From Pseudomonas sp. Irchel 3E13 (GTDB lineage Bacteria; Pseudomonadota; Gammaproteobacteria; Pseudomonadales; Pseudomonadaceae), in NCBI RefSeq assembly GCF_900187455.1, contig NZ_FYDX01000009.1, positions 1 to 64,000 of the forward strand: DNA of 64,000 nucleotides, read 5' to 3'. A program made the translations under genes and the position numbers. This document shows positions 47,282 through 55,481 of this stretch, piece by piece. The notes beneath the pieces were generated by a model. It saw only the letters and a program-made list of their open reading frames with translations. It did not search any database and was not told the DNA's origin. The first letter of the stretch is position 1; every line of letters starts with the position of its first letter.

Positions 47282-48517
47282 ATGGCGTTGATCGTACAGA
47301 AATTTGGCGGTACTTCGGTCGGCACAATCGAGCGAATCGAGCAGGTTGCCGAAAAGGTCAAGAAATTCCGCGAAGCTGGCGATGACCTGGTGGTTGTGCT
47401 GTCGGCGATGAGCGGCGAAACCAACCGCCTGATCGACCTTGCCAAGCAGATCAGCGATCAGCCGGTTCCGCGTGAACTGGATGTGATCGTTTCCACTGGT
47501 GAGCAGGTGACTATCGCCTTGCTCGCCATGGCACTGATGAAGCGTGGCGTTCCGGCGGTTTCCTACACCGGCAACCAGGTACGGATTCTCACCGACAGCG
47601 CGCACAACAAGGCGCGCATTCTGCAAATCGACGATCAGAAGATCCGTGGCGACCTCAAGGCCGGCCGCGTGGTTGTGGTCGCAGGTTTCCAGGGTGTCGA
47701 TGAGCACGGCAACATCACCACCCTCGGTCGTGGCGGCTCCGACACCACCGGCGTGGCCCTTGCGGCAGCGCTGAAGGCTGATGAGTGCCAGATCTACACC
47801 GACGTGGACGGTGTCTACACCACCGACCCGCGCGTCGTGTCCCAGGCCCAGCGCCTGGACAAGATCACCTTCGAAGAGATGCTGGAAATGGCCAGTCTCG
47901 GTTCCAAGGTGCTGCAGATCCGTGCCGTCGAGTTCGCCGGCAAGTACAACGTTCCGCTGCGCGTGCTGCACAGCTTCCAGGAGGGTCCGGGTACCCTCAT
48001 TACTATTGATGAAGAGGAATCCATGGAACAGCCGATCATTTCCGGCATCGCCTTCAACCGCGATGAAGCCAAGCTGACCATCCGTGGCGTACCGGATACT
48101 CCGGGCGTTGCCTTCAAGATCCTCGGCCCGATCAGCGCCGCCAACATCGAAGTCGACATGATCGTGCAGAACGTTTCGCACGATAACACCACCGACTTCA
48201 CCTTCACCGTGCACCGCAACGACTACGCCAAGGCGCAGCAAGTGCTGGAAAACACCGCACGTGAAATCGGCGCTCGGGAAATCATTGGCGATACCAAGAT
48301 CGCCAAGGTGTCGATCGTCGGCGTTGGTATGCGCTCCCACGCGGGCGTTGCCAGCCGCATGTTCGAAGCGCTGGCCAAGGAGAGCATCAATATCCAGATG
48401 ATCTCCACTTCCGAGATCAAGGTCTCCGTGGTCATCGAAGAGAAGTACCTGGAACTGGCTGTACGCGCGCTGCATACGGCTTTCGAGCTGGACGCTCCGT
48501 CCCGTCAGGGCGAGTAA
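47282..48517 (+). CDS. lysC: Aspartate kinase
   Basis: 411 residues. Kinase start MALIVQKFGGTSVGTIERIE, GRGGSDTTGVALAAALKADE, YTDVDGVYTTDP, and two C-terminal ACT domains (ITIDEEESME onward; KVSIVGVGMRSHAGVASRMFE). The single-chain alpha form may also use an internal start for the beta subunit in ACT1 (an ATG in LITIDEEESME). Catalyses the first step of Lys/Thr/Met synthesis. Confidence 0.96.
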   Translation: MALIVQKFGGTSVGTIERIEQVAEKVKKFREAGDDLVVVLSAMSGETNRLIDLAKQISDQPVPRELDVIVSTGEQVTIALLAMALMKRGVPAVSYTGNQVRILTDSAHNKARILQIDDQKIRGDLKAGRVVVVAGFQGVDEHGNITTLGRGGSDTTGVALAAALKADECQIYTDVDGVYTTDPRVVSQAQRLDKITFEEMLEMASLGSKVLQIRAVEFAGKYNVPLRVLHSFQEGPGTLITIDEEESMEQPIISGIAFNRDEAKLTIRGVPDTPGVAFKILGPISAANIEVDMIVQNVSHDNTTDFTFTVHRNDYAKAQQVLENTAREIGAREIIGDTKIAKVSIVGVGMRSHAGVASRMFEALAKESINIQMISTSEIKVSVVIEEKYLELAVRALHTAFELDAPSRQGE

Positions 48518-48529
48518 GCGTTGGTCCCC

Positions 48530-48562
48530 AGGGGCGCGGCCAGGCCGCGCCCCTTCTTTTTT
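48530..48562 (+). terminator. Rho-independent terminator of lysC
   Basis: AGGGGCGCGGC-CAG-GCCGCGCCCCT stem followed by TCTTTTTT. Confidence 0.9.
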
Positions 48563-48697
48563 GGCTGGTGTGGAATCTGTTCTTTTGTCCGCGCTGGTCA
48601 ATACTTAGGCGTAGGTCGATAGCCATCCTGGTTGTAGGCTGAAGCCCTTTTTTTTGCAGACTGTTGTCCCTGAACTGAATTGCGTGAGGAGAAAGGT

Positions 48698-48886
48698 ATG
48701 TTGATTCTGACTCGTCGGTGCGCAGAGAGCCTGATTATTGGCGATGGCGAAATCACCGTGACCGTGCTCGGCGTCAAAGGAAATCAAGTGCGGATCGGTG
48801 TGAACGCCCCCAAGGAAGTGGCCGTACACCGTGAGGAAATCTACCTTCGGATCAAGAAAGAGAAGGACGAAGAACCAACCCATTAA
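48698..48886 (+). CDS. rsmA: Carbon storage regulator CsrA/RsmA
   Basis: 62 residues, MLILTRRCAESLIIGDGEIT start, GVKGNQVRIGVNAPKEVAVHREEIY with the RNA-contacting Arg44 region. AGGAG precedes the ATG. It binds GGA motifs in 5' leaders and represses translation of secondary-metabolism and biofilm genes. Position after lysC and before tRNA-Ser matches P. aeruginosa rsmA. Confidence 0.97.
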   Translation: MLILTRRCAESLIIGDGEITVTVLGVKGNQVRIGVNAPKEVAVHREEIYLRIKKEKDEEPTH

Positions 48887-48915
48887 TTTTTATCGATTTT
48901 TTTTCAAAAAAGAGT

Positions 48916-48944
48916 TTGCAAACGGGGAAAGCTCTGGTTATTAT
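48916..48944 (+). promoter_or_regulatory. Promoter of tRNA-Ser
   Basis: TTGCAA, 17-bp spacer, TATTAT, ending 14 bp before the tRNA. A short T8/A6 tract just upstream may end the rsmA transcript. Confidence 0.7.
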
Positions 48945-48958
48945 ACGCCCCGTGTTGC

Positions 48959-49049
48959 GGAGAGGTGGCCGAGTGGCCGAAGGCGCTCCCCTGCTAAGGG
49001 AGTATACCTCACAAGGGTATCGGGGGTTCGAATCCCCCCTTCTCCGCCA
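48959..49049 (+). tRNA. tRNA-Ser(GCT)
   Basis: 91 nt with a 7-bp acceptor stem, long variable arm, anticodon GCT in the loop CTGCTAA and encoded CCA. Confidence 0.96.
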
Positions 49050-49115
49050 TTATTCATGTAGGGCGCTGTAATCTGATCCAAATTGCTAAGTCGTTGAAAT
49101 TAAACGAAAAAGCAC

Positions 49116-49143
49116 TTGTAAAAACGATTAAGCGAACTATAAT
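49116..49143 (+). promoter_or_regulatory. Promoter of the tRNA-Arg cluster
   Basis: TTGTAA (49116-49121), 16-bp spacer, TATAAT (49138-49143), then a GC-rich GCGCGGC discriminator and the first tRNA 14 bp on, the pattern of stringently controlled stable-RNA promoters. Confidence 0.8.
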
Positions 49144-49157
49144 GCGCGGCTTCAAAT

Positions 49158-49234
49158 GCACTCGTAGCTCAGCTGGATAGAGTACTCGGCTACGAACCGA
49201 GCGGTCACAGGTTCGAATCCTGTCGAGTGCACCA
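49158..49234 (+). tRNA. tRNA-Arg(ACG) copy 1
   Basis: 77 nt, anticodon ACG in CTACGAA, D-arm GCTCAGCTGGATAGAGT, T-loop GGTTCGAATCC, encoded CCA. Confidence 0.97.
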
Positions 49235-49465
49235 TATAAAGAAGCGGTTTCCAACAGGAAGTTGCTTCTGCTTCAACCAGAGGTGATCTGGTCCATCAAA
49301 TACCAACCCTGCACTCGTAGCTCAGCTGGATAGAGTACTCGGCTACGAACCGAGCGGTCACAGGTTCGAATCCTGTCGAGTGCACCATATATAAAGAAGT
49401 AGTTTCCAATCGGAACTTGCTTCTGCTTCAACCAGAGGTGATCTGGTCCATCAAGTACCAACCCT
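49235..49465 (+). repeat. Tandem tRNA-plus-spacer repeat (unit about 154 bp)
   Basis: The two inter-tRNA spacers (49235-49310 and 49388-49465) are about 90 percent identical. Both carry TTGCTTCTGCTTCAACCAGA and the hairpin ACCAGA-GGTGA-TCTGGT, so the whole tRNA-spacer unit was duplicated. Confidence 0.85.
49311..49387 (+). tRNA. tRNA-Arg(ACG) copy 2
   Basis: Identical to copy 1 over all 77 nt. Confidence 0.97.
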
Positions 49466-49542
49466 GCACTCGTAGCTCAGCTGGATAGAGTACTCGGCTA
49501 CGAACCGAGCGGTCACAGGTTCGAATCCTGTCGAGTGCACCA
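49466..49542 (+). tRNA. tRNA-Arg(ACG) copy 3
   Basis: Identical to copies 1 and 2. Followed by the cluster terminator. Confidence 0.97.
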
Positions 49543-49550
49543 TATAACGA

Positions 49551-49578
49551 AGAGCCCGCCTTAATGGCGGGCTTTTTG
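49551..49578 (+). terminator. Rho-independent terminator of the tRNA-Arg cluster
   Basis: AGCCCGCC-TTAAT-GGCGGGCT followed by T4. Confidence 0.92.
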
Positions 49579-49913
49579 TTTTCCGCGTTTATTTCTCCGA
49601 TTAATAAAATGTCATCGAGCAATCGATAGGGCGTGCTAATTTTTAGTTGGCGCATGTGCTCTTTTTCGGGCGCTTGCCGTCGCATTGATGGATTCGGGCG
49701 TTTGCGTCGGTCATTTCCGCAAACGATTGTTTTCGCCGATATTTTCAGCCCCTGGCAGCTCAAGCGGTGTATGATTGCGCCCGTCAGCCCCGCCGGGGCT
49801 TGTGGAATACCACCATGGACTTACCCAGTAGTTACTCAATAGCTCGTTTTGCCAATCACGATGTGACTGATTGATCTCCCGGCGTGCTCCGCTGCTGGGA
49901 GTGGAGTTCGCCT
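49579..49913 (+). other. mgtE leader region
   Basis: 335 bases. From about 49785 onward the sequence is structured: a hairpin AGCCCC-GCC-GGGGCT, a 19-codon open frame 49815-49874 (MDLPSSYSIARFANHDVTD), and a second hairpin CTCCCGGC...GCTGGGAG (about 49876-49901) next to the GGAG ribosome site of mgtE. This resembles a magnesium-responsive attenuator but matches no leader I can name. The part 49579-49780 shows nothing clear. Confidence 0.45.
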
Positions 49914-51356
49914 ATGACTGAAGTCGAAGTAAAAAAGACGCAAGATAGCCTGCAGGATCGCCTGGCCCAGGTGGTCGAGTTGCTCCATCGCCAGCGCGTG
50001 GTGGAAGATCTCACTCACCGCCAGGAAGGCCATCATCAAGACCGGGTAGAAAACCTGGTTCACCGGCAGAATCTGGTCGAGCTGCAACGCAAGCTCGATG
50101 ACCTGCACTCCGCCGACGTTGCCCATATTCTCGAAGCATTGCCCCTCGACGACCGCCTGACGGTCTGGCAGTTGGTCAAGGCTGAGCGAGACGGCGACAT
50201 TCTCCTCGAAGTATCCGACGCGGTGCGTGAAACCCTGATCGCCGACATGGACGATCATGAGTTGCTCGCCGCCGCCAAGGAAATGGACGCCGACGAACTC
50301 GCCGACCTCGCCCCTGAACTGCCCCGTGACGTTGTCCATGAGTTGATGGAAACCCTCGATGGCCAGCAGCGTGAGCGTGTGCGCTCAGCCCTGAGCTACG
50401 ACGAGGAGCAGGTAGGTGCGTTGATGGACTTCGAGATGGTCACCATCCGCGAAGACGTCAGCCTGGAAGTGGTTCTGCGTTACCTGCGCCGGCTCAAGGA
50501 GCTGCCAGGGCACACCGACAAGCTCTTCGTGGTCGATTACGACGGCATCCTCAAAGGCGTGCTGCCGATCAAGCGCTTGCTGGTCAACGACCCGGACAAG
50601 CAGGTTTCCGAAGTAATGGCCAGCGACCCGGTCAGCTTCCACCCCGACGAGGACGCCTATGACGCGGCCCAGGCGTTCGAACGTTATGACCTGGTATCAG
50701 CGCCCGTAGTCGACAAGAACGACCGCCTGATCGGCCGTCTGACCATCGACGAGATGGTCGACCTGATTCGCGAAGAAAGCGAAAGCGAAGTGCTGAACAT
50801 GGCGGGTCTGCGCGAAGAAGAAGATATCTTCGCATCGGTCTGGCGCTCTCTGCGCAACCGCTGGGCCTGGCTGGCGATCAACCTGATCACCGCCTTCCTT
50901 GCTTCGCGGGTGATCGGCCTGTTCGAGGGTTCGATCGAGAAGCTGGTTGCACTGGCGGCATTGATGCCGATCGTGGCCGGTATTGGTGGTAACTCGGGTA
51001 ACCAGACCATCACCATGATCGTGCGGGCCATGGCGCTGGATCAGGTCAGTCCCGGCAACACCTCGCGCTTGATGCGCAAGGAGCTGGCGGTCTCGCTGCT
51101 CAACGGTCTGATCTGGGGCGGGGTAATCGGTGTAGTCGCGTTCCTGCTGTACAGCAGTTGGTCGCTGGGCCTGGTGATGATGGCGGCGATGACGCTCAAC
51201 CTGTTGCTGGCGGCGCTTATGGGCGTACTCATTCCGATGACCCTGGTACGCCTCGGGCGAGATCCCGCGATGGGGTCCAGCGTGATGATTACTGCGGTCA
51301 CCGACAGTGGTGGCTTCTTCATCTTCCTCGGCCTGGCCACGGTGTTCCTGCTGTGA
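49914..51356 (+). CDS. mgtE: Magnesium transporter MgtE
   Basis: 480 residues from ATG 49914. A cytoplasmic N domain (about 30-150), a CBS pair (about 155-275), a plug helix and five membrane helices with the family GIGGNSGNQTITMIVRAMA and TAVTDSGGFFIFLGLATVF containing the selectivity Asp. Mg2+-gated channel. In P. aeruginosa MgtE also affects cytotoxicity and type III secretion. Downstream terminator at 51376. Confidence 0.94.
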   Translation: MTEVEVKKTQDSLQDRLAQVVELLHRQRVVEDLTHRQEGHHQDRVENLVHRQNLVELQRKLDDLHSADVAHILEALPLDDRLTVWQLVKAERDGDILLEVSDAVRETLIADMDDHELLAAAKEMDADELADLAPELPRDVVHELMETLDGQQRERVRSALSYDEEQVGALMDFEMVTIREDVSLEVVLRYLRRLKELPGHTDKLFVVDYDGILKGVLPIKRLLVNDPDKQVSEVMASDPVSFHPDEDAYDAAQAFERYDLVSAPVVDKNDRLIGRLTIDEMVDLIREESESEVLNMAGLREEEDIFASVWRSLRNRWAWLAINLITAFLASRVIGLFEGSIEKLVALAALMPIVAGIGGNSGNQTITMIVRAMALDQVSPGNTSRLMRKELAVSLLNGLIWGGVIGVVAFLLYSSWSLGLVMMAAMTLNLLLAALMGVLIPMTLVRLGRDPAMGSSVMITAVTDSGGFFIFLGLATVFLL

Positions 51357-51375
51357 TGCCCAACTGAAGTAAAAG

Positions 51376-51403
51376 AAAGCCAGCTGAGATGCTGGCTTTT
51401 TTT
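51376..51403 (+). terminator. Rho-independent terminator of mgtE
   Basis: AAAGCCAGC-TGAGAT-GCTGGCTTT followed by further T. Confidence 0.92.
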
Positions 51404-51418
51404 GTGAGCGCCGAAAAG

Positions 51419-51451
51419 CAAAACGCCCGATGCAGTGCATCGGGCGTTTTG
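51419..51451. terminator. Bidirectional terminator between mgtE and amrZ
   Basis: A near-perfect palindrome centred on GATGCAGTGCATC with AAAAC/GTTTT ends at both sides; mainly serves amrZ on the minus strand. Confidence 0.85.
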
Positions 51452-51476
51452 TTCTGAAGCGGGTTCAGGAATAAGG

Positions 51477-51803
51477 TCAGGAAGCGTCCGCTGCCATCTC
51501 TACGTCGTGGGCGATCAGAGCCACCAGGGCGTTTTGCTGGCGATGGGACAGTTGACGGAAGCGTTGCAGCAGCTCGCGTTCATGCAGGGACAGTTCCGGG
51601 CTGTCCAGGCGCATGCTCAGCTCGTCTCCCAGTGCGCCTTCCTGGATAAGGCTCTGCTCCAGGCGGGCAATGATCTCGGAGTTCATGCTGCGGTGATGGT
51701 TACGCGCAACCTCGGCAATGCGCTCACGCATTCCGTCGGGTAGGCGGACGACGAATTTGTCTGCGGTGCGGCTTGAGTAAATAGCCTGTTTCATTGGGCG
51801 CAT
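51477..51803 (-). CDS. amrZ: Ribbon-helix-helix regulator AmrZ
   Basis: 108 residues. The beta-strand DKFVVRLPDGMRERIAEVAR with HHRSMNSEIIARLEQSL is the Arc/MetJ DNA-binding domain. The C-terminal half LDSPELSLHERELLQRFRQLSHRQQNALVALIAHD is the AmrZ tetramerisation region. Global regulator of alginate, motility and c-di-GMP genes in Pseudomonas. It is monocistronic with its own terminator. Confidence 0.95.
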   Translation of the reverse strand: MRPMKQAIYSSRTADKFVVRLPDGMRERIAEVARNHHRSMNSEIIARLEQSLIQEGALGDELSMRLDSPELSLHERELLQRFRQLSHRQQNALVALIAHDVEMAADAS

Positions 51804-52126
51804 ATAATTGACCGGTTTAGTTCAGGGGAAGCGGTTCTTGAAATTGGCCGCGCGATGAGACTACGACCATCATCACGGTCAAATGTTCAACCTGAATTGT
51901 GAATGAGGCCGTTATGATGCCTCATTGTCGCCGGTTCCTTGGCGTCAATTCTGTGACAAATATTGAACCGGGTGGAGGCTTTTTGCCAGTACCAATTATC
52001 AGAAATGAGTACTGGTTTGAAAAGTTTTGTGTCACCACTTTTCCGATTCAGCCACCTTTTTACCTGCCATCAGCAACAGGCGAAAAGGTCATGGAAAGCG
52101 CCTAGAATGCGCGGGCTTTCCTATCT
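51804..52126. other. amrZ-phnN intergenic region
   Basis: 323 bases between divergent genes; AT-richer than its surroundings. A 68-codon frame inside it has no ribosome site or recognisable motif. It presumably carries the amrZ promoter and autoregulatory sites, but no confident operator can be pointed out. Confidence 0.4.
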
Positions 52127-52738
52127 ATGAGCATAGTGGCTATGCAGCATGACGCAAGGGGCGACGGCCCGTTGGCCGCCCACGGCAGGTTGATCTACCT
52201 GATGGGACCCTCCGGGTCTGGCAAGGACAGTGTGATTGATCACGCACGACCTGCGTTGCAGGCGTTGGGGGTGGCTGTCGCCCGACGCGTCATTACTCGT
52301 TCCGCCGAGGCGGTGGGCGAAGTGGCGCATAGTGTATCGCCATGGCAGTTCGCCACGCTACGTTCGAATGGGGCTTTCGCGCTGGATTGGCAGGCCAATG
52401 GCCTTTCGTACGGCATCCCTGTGGAGATCGATACCTGGCTCGCTGAAGGCCGGTCGGTCCTGGTCAACGGCTCCCGTGGCCACTTGCAGTCGGCGCGCGC
52501 GAAATACCCTGATCTGGTGCCAATTCTTCTGACGGTGTCTGCGGAAGTCTTGAGAGGCCGACTGCTGCGCCGCGCCCGGGAAGGCGTCGCGGAAATCGAG
52601 GAGCGACTGGCGCGCAACCTGCGGATTGCAGGTCAATTCGATGAGGGTGTGTACCTGCTGGACAATTCCACGACGCTCGACGCTGCCGTGCAGCGCCTGC
52701 TGGCGATACTGCGGGAAGAGGGCGTCAGTAACGTCTAG
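52127..52738 (+). CDS. phnN: Ribose 1,5-bisphosphate phosphokinase PhnN
   Basis: 203 residues from ATG 52127 (a second ATG at 52142 is equally possible; neither has a strong ribosome site). Guanylate-kinase-like fold with P-loop MGPSGSGKDSV, RRVITRSAEAVGEVAHSV, LDWQANGLSYGIP and VLVNGSRGHL. It makes PRPP from ribose 1,5-bisphosphate in phosphonate use. No other phn gene is nearby, so it is an orphan. Confidence 0.88.
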   Translation: MSIVAMQHDARGDGPLAAHGRLIYLMGPSGSGKDSVIDHARPALQALGVAVARRVITRSAEAVGEVAHSVSPWQFATLRSNGAFALDWQANGLSYGIPVEIDTWLAEGRSVLVNGSRGHLQSARAKYPDLVPILLTVSAEVLRGRLLRRAREGVAEIEERLARNLRIAGQFDEGVYLLDNSTTLDAAVQRLLAILREEGVSNV

Positions 52739-52923
52739 AAGGAGAGGGTATGCTCGGCGACCGGAGTGGCGGACTGCTGCGGTGCTTCGCCCAGAACGGC
52801 ACGGTTTGGCTGCATCGAGGTTTTGTAATCCAGAGAGCCCACAGAAGTTTGCGCAGGCATGAGGTTCAACCCGATCACGGCCGTCAGGGCAAGGGCGTTC
52901 AAGGCGATGAGGACGTGATTCAT
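52735..52923 (-). CDS. Small signal-peptide protein
   Basis: 62 residues. An N-terminal hydrophobic segment (VLIALNALALTAVIGLNLMP) is followed by a polar Ser/Gln/Ala-rich tail. It overlaps the 3' end of phnN by 4 bp in convergent orientation. No domain recognised; conservation in other pseudomonads is expected from its form but cannot be tested here. Confidence 0.55.
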   Translation of the reverse strand: MNHVLIALNALALTAVIGLNLMPAQTSVGSLDYKTSMQPNRAVLGEAPQQSATPVAEHTLSF

Positions 52924-53052
52924 GGCGTGGGTTCCAGGGCTGTGGGATCAATACATTCCATTGTGGTTGATACAGCAGTTGTCGTGCCAATCGAATTTTT
53001 TAAAATTTTCCATTTAAATCAATTAGTTAGATGTTATTTGAGCTAGCGTTTT

Positions 53053-53098
53053 CGTGCATCCTGCAATGATGGCTTTATGCTTTATTGCAGAATGCACG
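53053..53098. repeat. Interrupted inverted repeat CGTGCAT..TGCAAT
   Basis: The left part CGTGCAT-CC-TGCAAT and right part ATTGCA-GA-ATGCACG are complementary over 13 bp with a 2-base internal bulge and a 16-base loop. Upstream of the small minus-strand gene and of tRNA-Arg(CCT). Confidence 0.5.
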
Positions 53099-53217
53099 AT
53101 TGGTTACGTAAGCCTCGCGACGTCGGCAGGCAAAAAGCCCGATTCACGGCATGACAAATAACTCCCTGCTGGTTAACATGCACGCCTTCCGCCGCGCGGC
53201 GTCCGCTGCCGGCTTGT

Positions 53218-53294
53218 GTCCCAGTAGCTCAATTGGATAGAGCATCCCCCTCCTAAGGGGAAGGTTGGCCGTTCGAACCGGCCCTGGGACACCA
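53218..53294 (+). tRNA. tRNA-Arg(CCT)
   Basis: 77 nt, anticodon CCT in CTCCTAA, T-loop CGTTCGAACCG, encoded CCA. It marks the left border of an AT-richer accessory segment; this tRNA is a common integration target. No second copy of its 3' end was found before 59402. Confidence 0.96.
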
Positions 53295-53448
53295 TATTAA
53301 TTAAGGCTCTCAGCGTTTCTCGTATTTCCTGCTCGGTCTCTATGGGTGCAGGGCGGGTGCAGAGAGTTTTTCTGTCTATAGCGTTACCTGCGCTACCCAA
53401 CGCATGCGGGCTAGAGTCTAGGGCTTCTCGTGCTGCTGGAGGGCTAAA

Positions 53449-54449
53449 ATGGATCAAGCAATCGGCATTGAACAACGAATGCAGCAATTCCTTGAAAGCC
53501 AGGCGCATGTAACGCCTTTGGATGGTCATGTGGCGCAACCCCCAGGGGTTAAGATCGCTGACTATCTGTTCTTCGACAGGGGAGCCGTTGTAGAGATGAA
53601 GACTCTCGATGTGGACCCCAAGGAGAAAATTTTAGAGGGTGCCAAGCCGATAATGGACAGCCCAGAATTTCCGCTGATATTTGGCTCGTACGACTTGGGG
53701 CTGCAATCAAGGCCACACCTGGTGGTGACGCCCAACTCTTTAAAATTTTTTCGAATGCGACTCGAATGATTGAAGGGGTGTTGAGGAACGCCAAGCGGCA
53801 GATCGCTTCATCCAAGAGGTTGTTAGGCTTAGACTCCAATACTCCAGGGATTGCCCTGGTGCTAAATGAATCCGTCGAAAGCATTCCTTTCTCCCAGCTC
53901 GTCGATAGGTTCAGCTTTCGCTTGACTGGTGATGGAAAAGATCCGGGACGATTTTCAGAGATCGATTTTATCGTCCTTATTCAAACTACCTTCCAACTTC
54001 GCAATACTGGCGCGCCAATGCTTCCTGCTGTTGTTATCAGTAATGATTTCAACGCACATCGGCATCATCGAGTTGAGGCGAGGATTGACGAGTTCTTGCG
54101 TGATTGGGCGTTTTCACAAGGGCATAATTATGAGACGACTAGCGACACTGCCAGTCTTCGCTTCGAGCCTACGCAGAAGCCCAGGTCCCAACCGCAAACT
54201 CTTCAGGAGGTAGTTGAAGAGGCATACCGCCGGCGGCGGTACATGCAGTATTGGGAGGATCAAGAACTGATCGCTCACGGAAAAATCGTGGTTGAAAAAA
54301 TAATTTCGGTAGCTCTCGTAGGCAGGCAAAAGCCCTCGGAAGCCGATGCAATGCTTTATATGAAACACTTTGTAGAGCTGCTAGAAGAGTGTCGTATTCG
54401 TAGCTTTGATTTTAGAAAGATTCTGAGTCAGACTCCGCATGTTGGATAG
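53449..54449 (+). pseudogene. PD-(D/E)xK-like nuclease gene split by a frameshift
   Basis: Two frames, 53449-53769 (106 codons) and 53766-54449 (227 codons), read as one protein if a G is restored to the GGGG at 53697-53700: the first frame up to FGSYDLG then continues as AAIKATPGGDAQLFKIFSNA into the second. The repaired product is about 333 residues. Its N-terminus has Asp38 and Glu49-x-Lys51 in IADYLFFDRGAVVEMKTL, the pattern of PD-(D/E)xK nucleases. The rest has no named motif. It is first in the tRNA-bound island and AT-richer than the core. Confidence 0.65.
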
Positions 54450-54739
54450 CAATCAGGCGTTAAGTAATTGGTTCTTAAATCTGTAGCGGTCGTTTTTCGC
54501 TAACAGAGAAACGCAGGAAATAGGATTGAGTTTCGCATTGCAATATTTTCCTCAAGAATAAGCATAGCAGTAAACGGCCGAAAACGGGCCATGGACACAC
54601 TGTGATCTCGCCTTTAATGTGTATACTAGTTACGCCGCTCTTCTTCCATGCTCACACCTCTTTTGAAGCGTGTTAGTCAAATTGAATGAAGCTTATGCAT
54701 GGATAAAGAACTTTACTAGCCTTGATCAGTGAAAATAAA

Positions 54740-55354
54740 ATGTCAGATTTATTTTTCACTTATAATTGGATCGCAACCATGTCTCCTTTTTTAGATGCCT
54801 TTTGGCCAAACTTAGTTTCCACGCTAATAGGTGTAGTGCTCGGAGTTCCTATAGCTTTGGCGTTAAATGAGCTTGTTCTCCGCCGACAAAGGAGACTGCA
54901 GGTAGAAGATTTGCGTCAACAAGCAAGAGACTCAATTGAAGTATTAGTCGCGGCGTGCCGGTATAATATCGGCGTTCTTGACACGATACGAATAGGGGCA
55001 GAAGAAGGCAGGGTTATGCACAATCCTGATCTGCGGCTTACGACCTGGGAGGTCGTATCCCCGGCACTTTTCACAATTGTCTCAGATCCGGAAATTCTTC
55101 AAATGCTCTCTCATCATTGGCTTAGACTGAAACGCATTCAGGCGCTAAGTGATGAGATATTTGCTAGAGAAGTCGCCAAATCGCTCCCCCCCATTGAAGA
55201 TGAAATATTGGCGGTAGAATTTTGGAAAACTCTCTGCGAAAACGCCTACCACCTTTCTGCGCACGCATTAGAGGCTATCTCAATGCTCGAACGAGCAAAG
55301 CTAAGAATTGGTGCCAGTAGTACTAGCTCAGCTCCTCCATCGAGAGGGGTTTAG
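54740..55354 (+). CDS. Orphan membrane-anchored protein
   Basis: 204 residues from ATG 54740 (a TTG start at 54722 is possible). One or two N-terminal membrane helices (FWPNLVSTLIGVVLGVPIAL), a basic RRQRRLQVEDLRQQ stop-transfer, then a helical cytoplasmic domain. No domain recognised. Base composition is low in GC like its neighbours. The 54450-54739 gap before it shows no gene. Confidence 0.65.
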   Translation: MSDLFFTYNWIATMSPFLDAFWPNLVSTLIGVVLGVPIALALNELVLRRQRRLQVEDLRQQARDSIEVLVAACRYNIGVLDTIRIGAEEGRVMHNPDLRLTTWEVVSPALFTIVSDPEILQMLSHHWLRLKRIQALSDEIFAREVAKSLPPIEDEILAVEFWKTLCENAYHLSAHALEAISMLERAKLRIGASSTSSAPPSRGV

Positions 55355-55481
55355 TATAGAGGACTCCGAGCTCGGATTTCGCATGTCTGCGCGCAGGTTG
55401 AGAGGACTTACTTTTTCAGCGCAATCGGCCGATATTCGCCCCTGACCACAAGCAACCTCCCAACCCAGAAAATATAATCCC

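Noticed and set aside
49235..49465. CRISPR-like array in the tRNA-Arg region
   Set aside because: The repeats are whole tRNA genes with homologous spacers; no cas genes.
49054..49763. Minus-strand small frames containing YGALDRIRTCDRSVRSR
   Set aside because: Well-known artefact: translation of the complement of tRNA-Arg genes.
51899..52105. 68-codon frame between amrZ and phnN
   Set aside because: No ribosome site, no motif, AT-rich intergenic composition.
52127..52738. phnN as part of a phosphonate operon
   Set aside because: No other phn gene lies within the window; it is a lone gene here.
53173..53538. Minus-strand frame with SQGRFERPTFPLGGGCS
   Set aside because: Another tRNA antisense artefact, here over tRNA-Arg(CCT).
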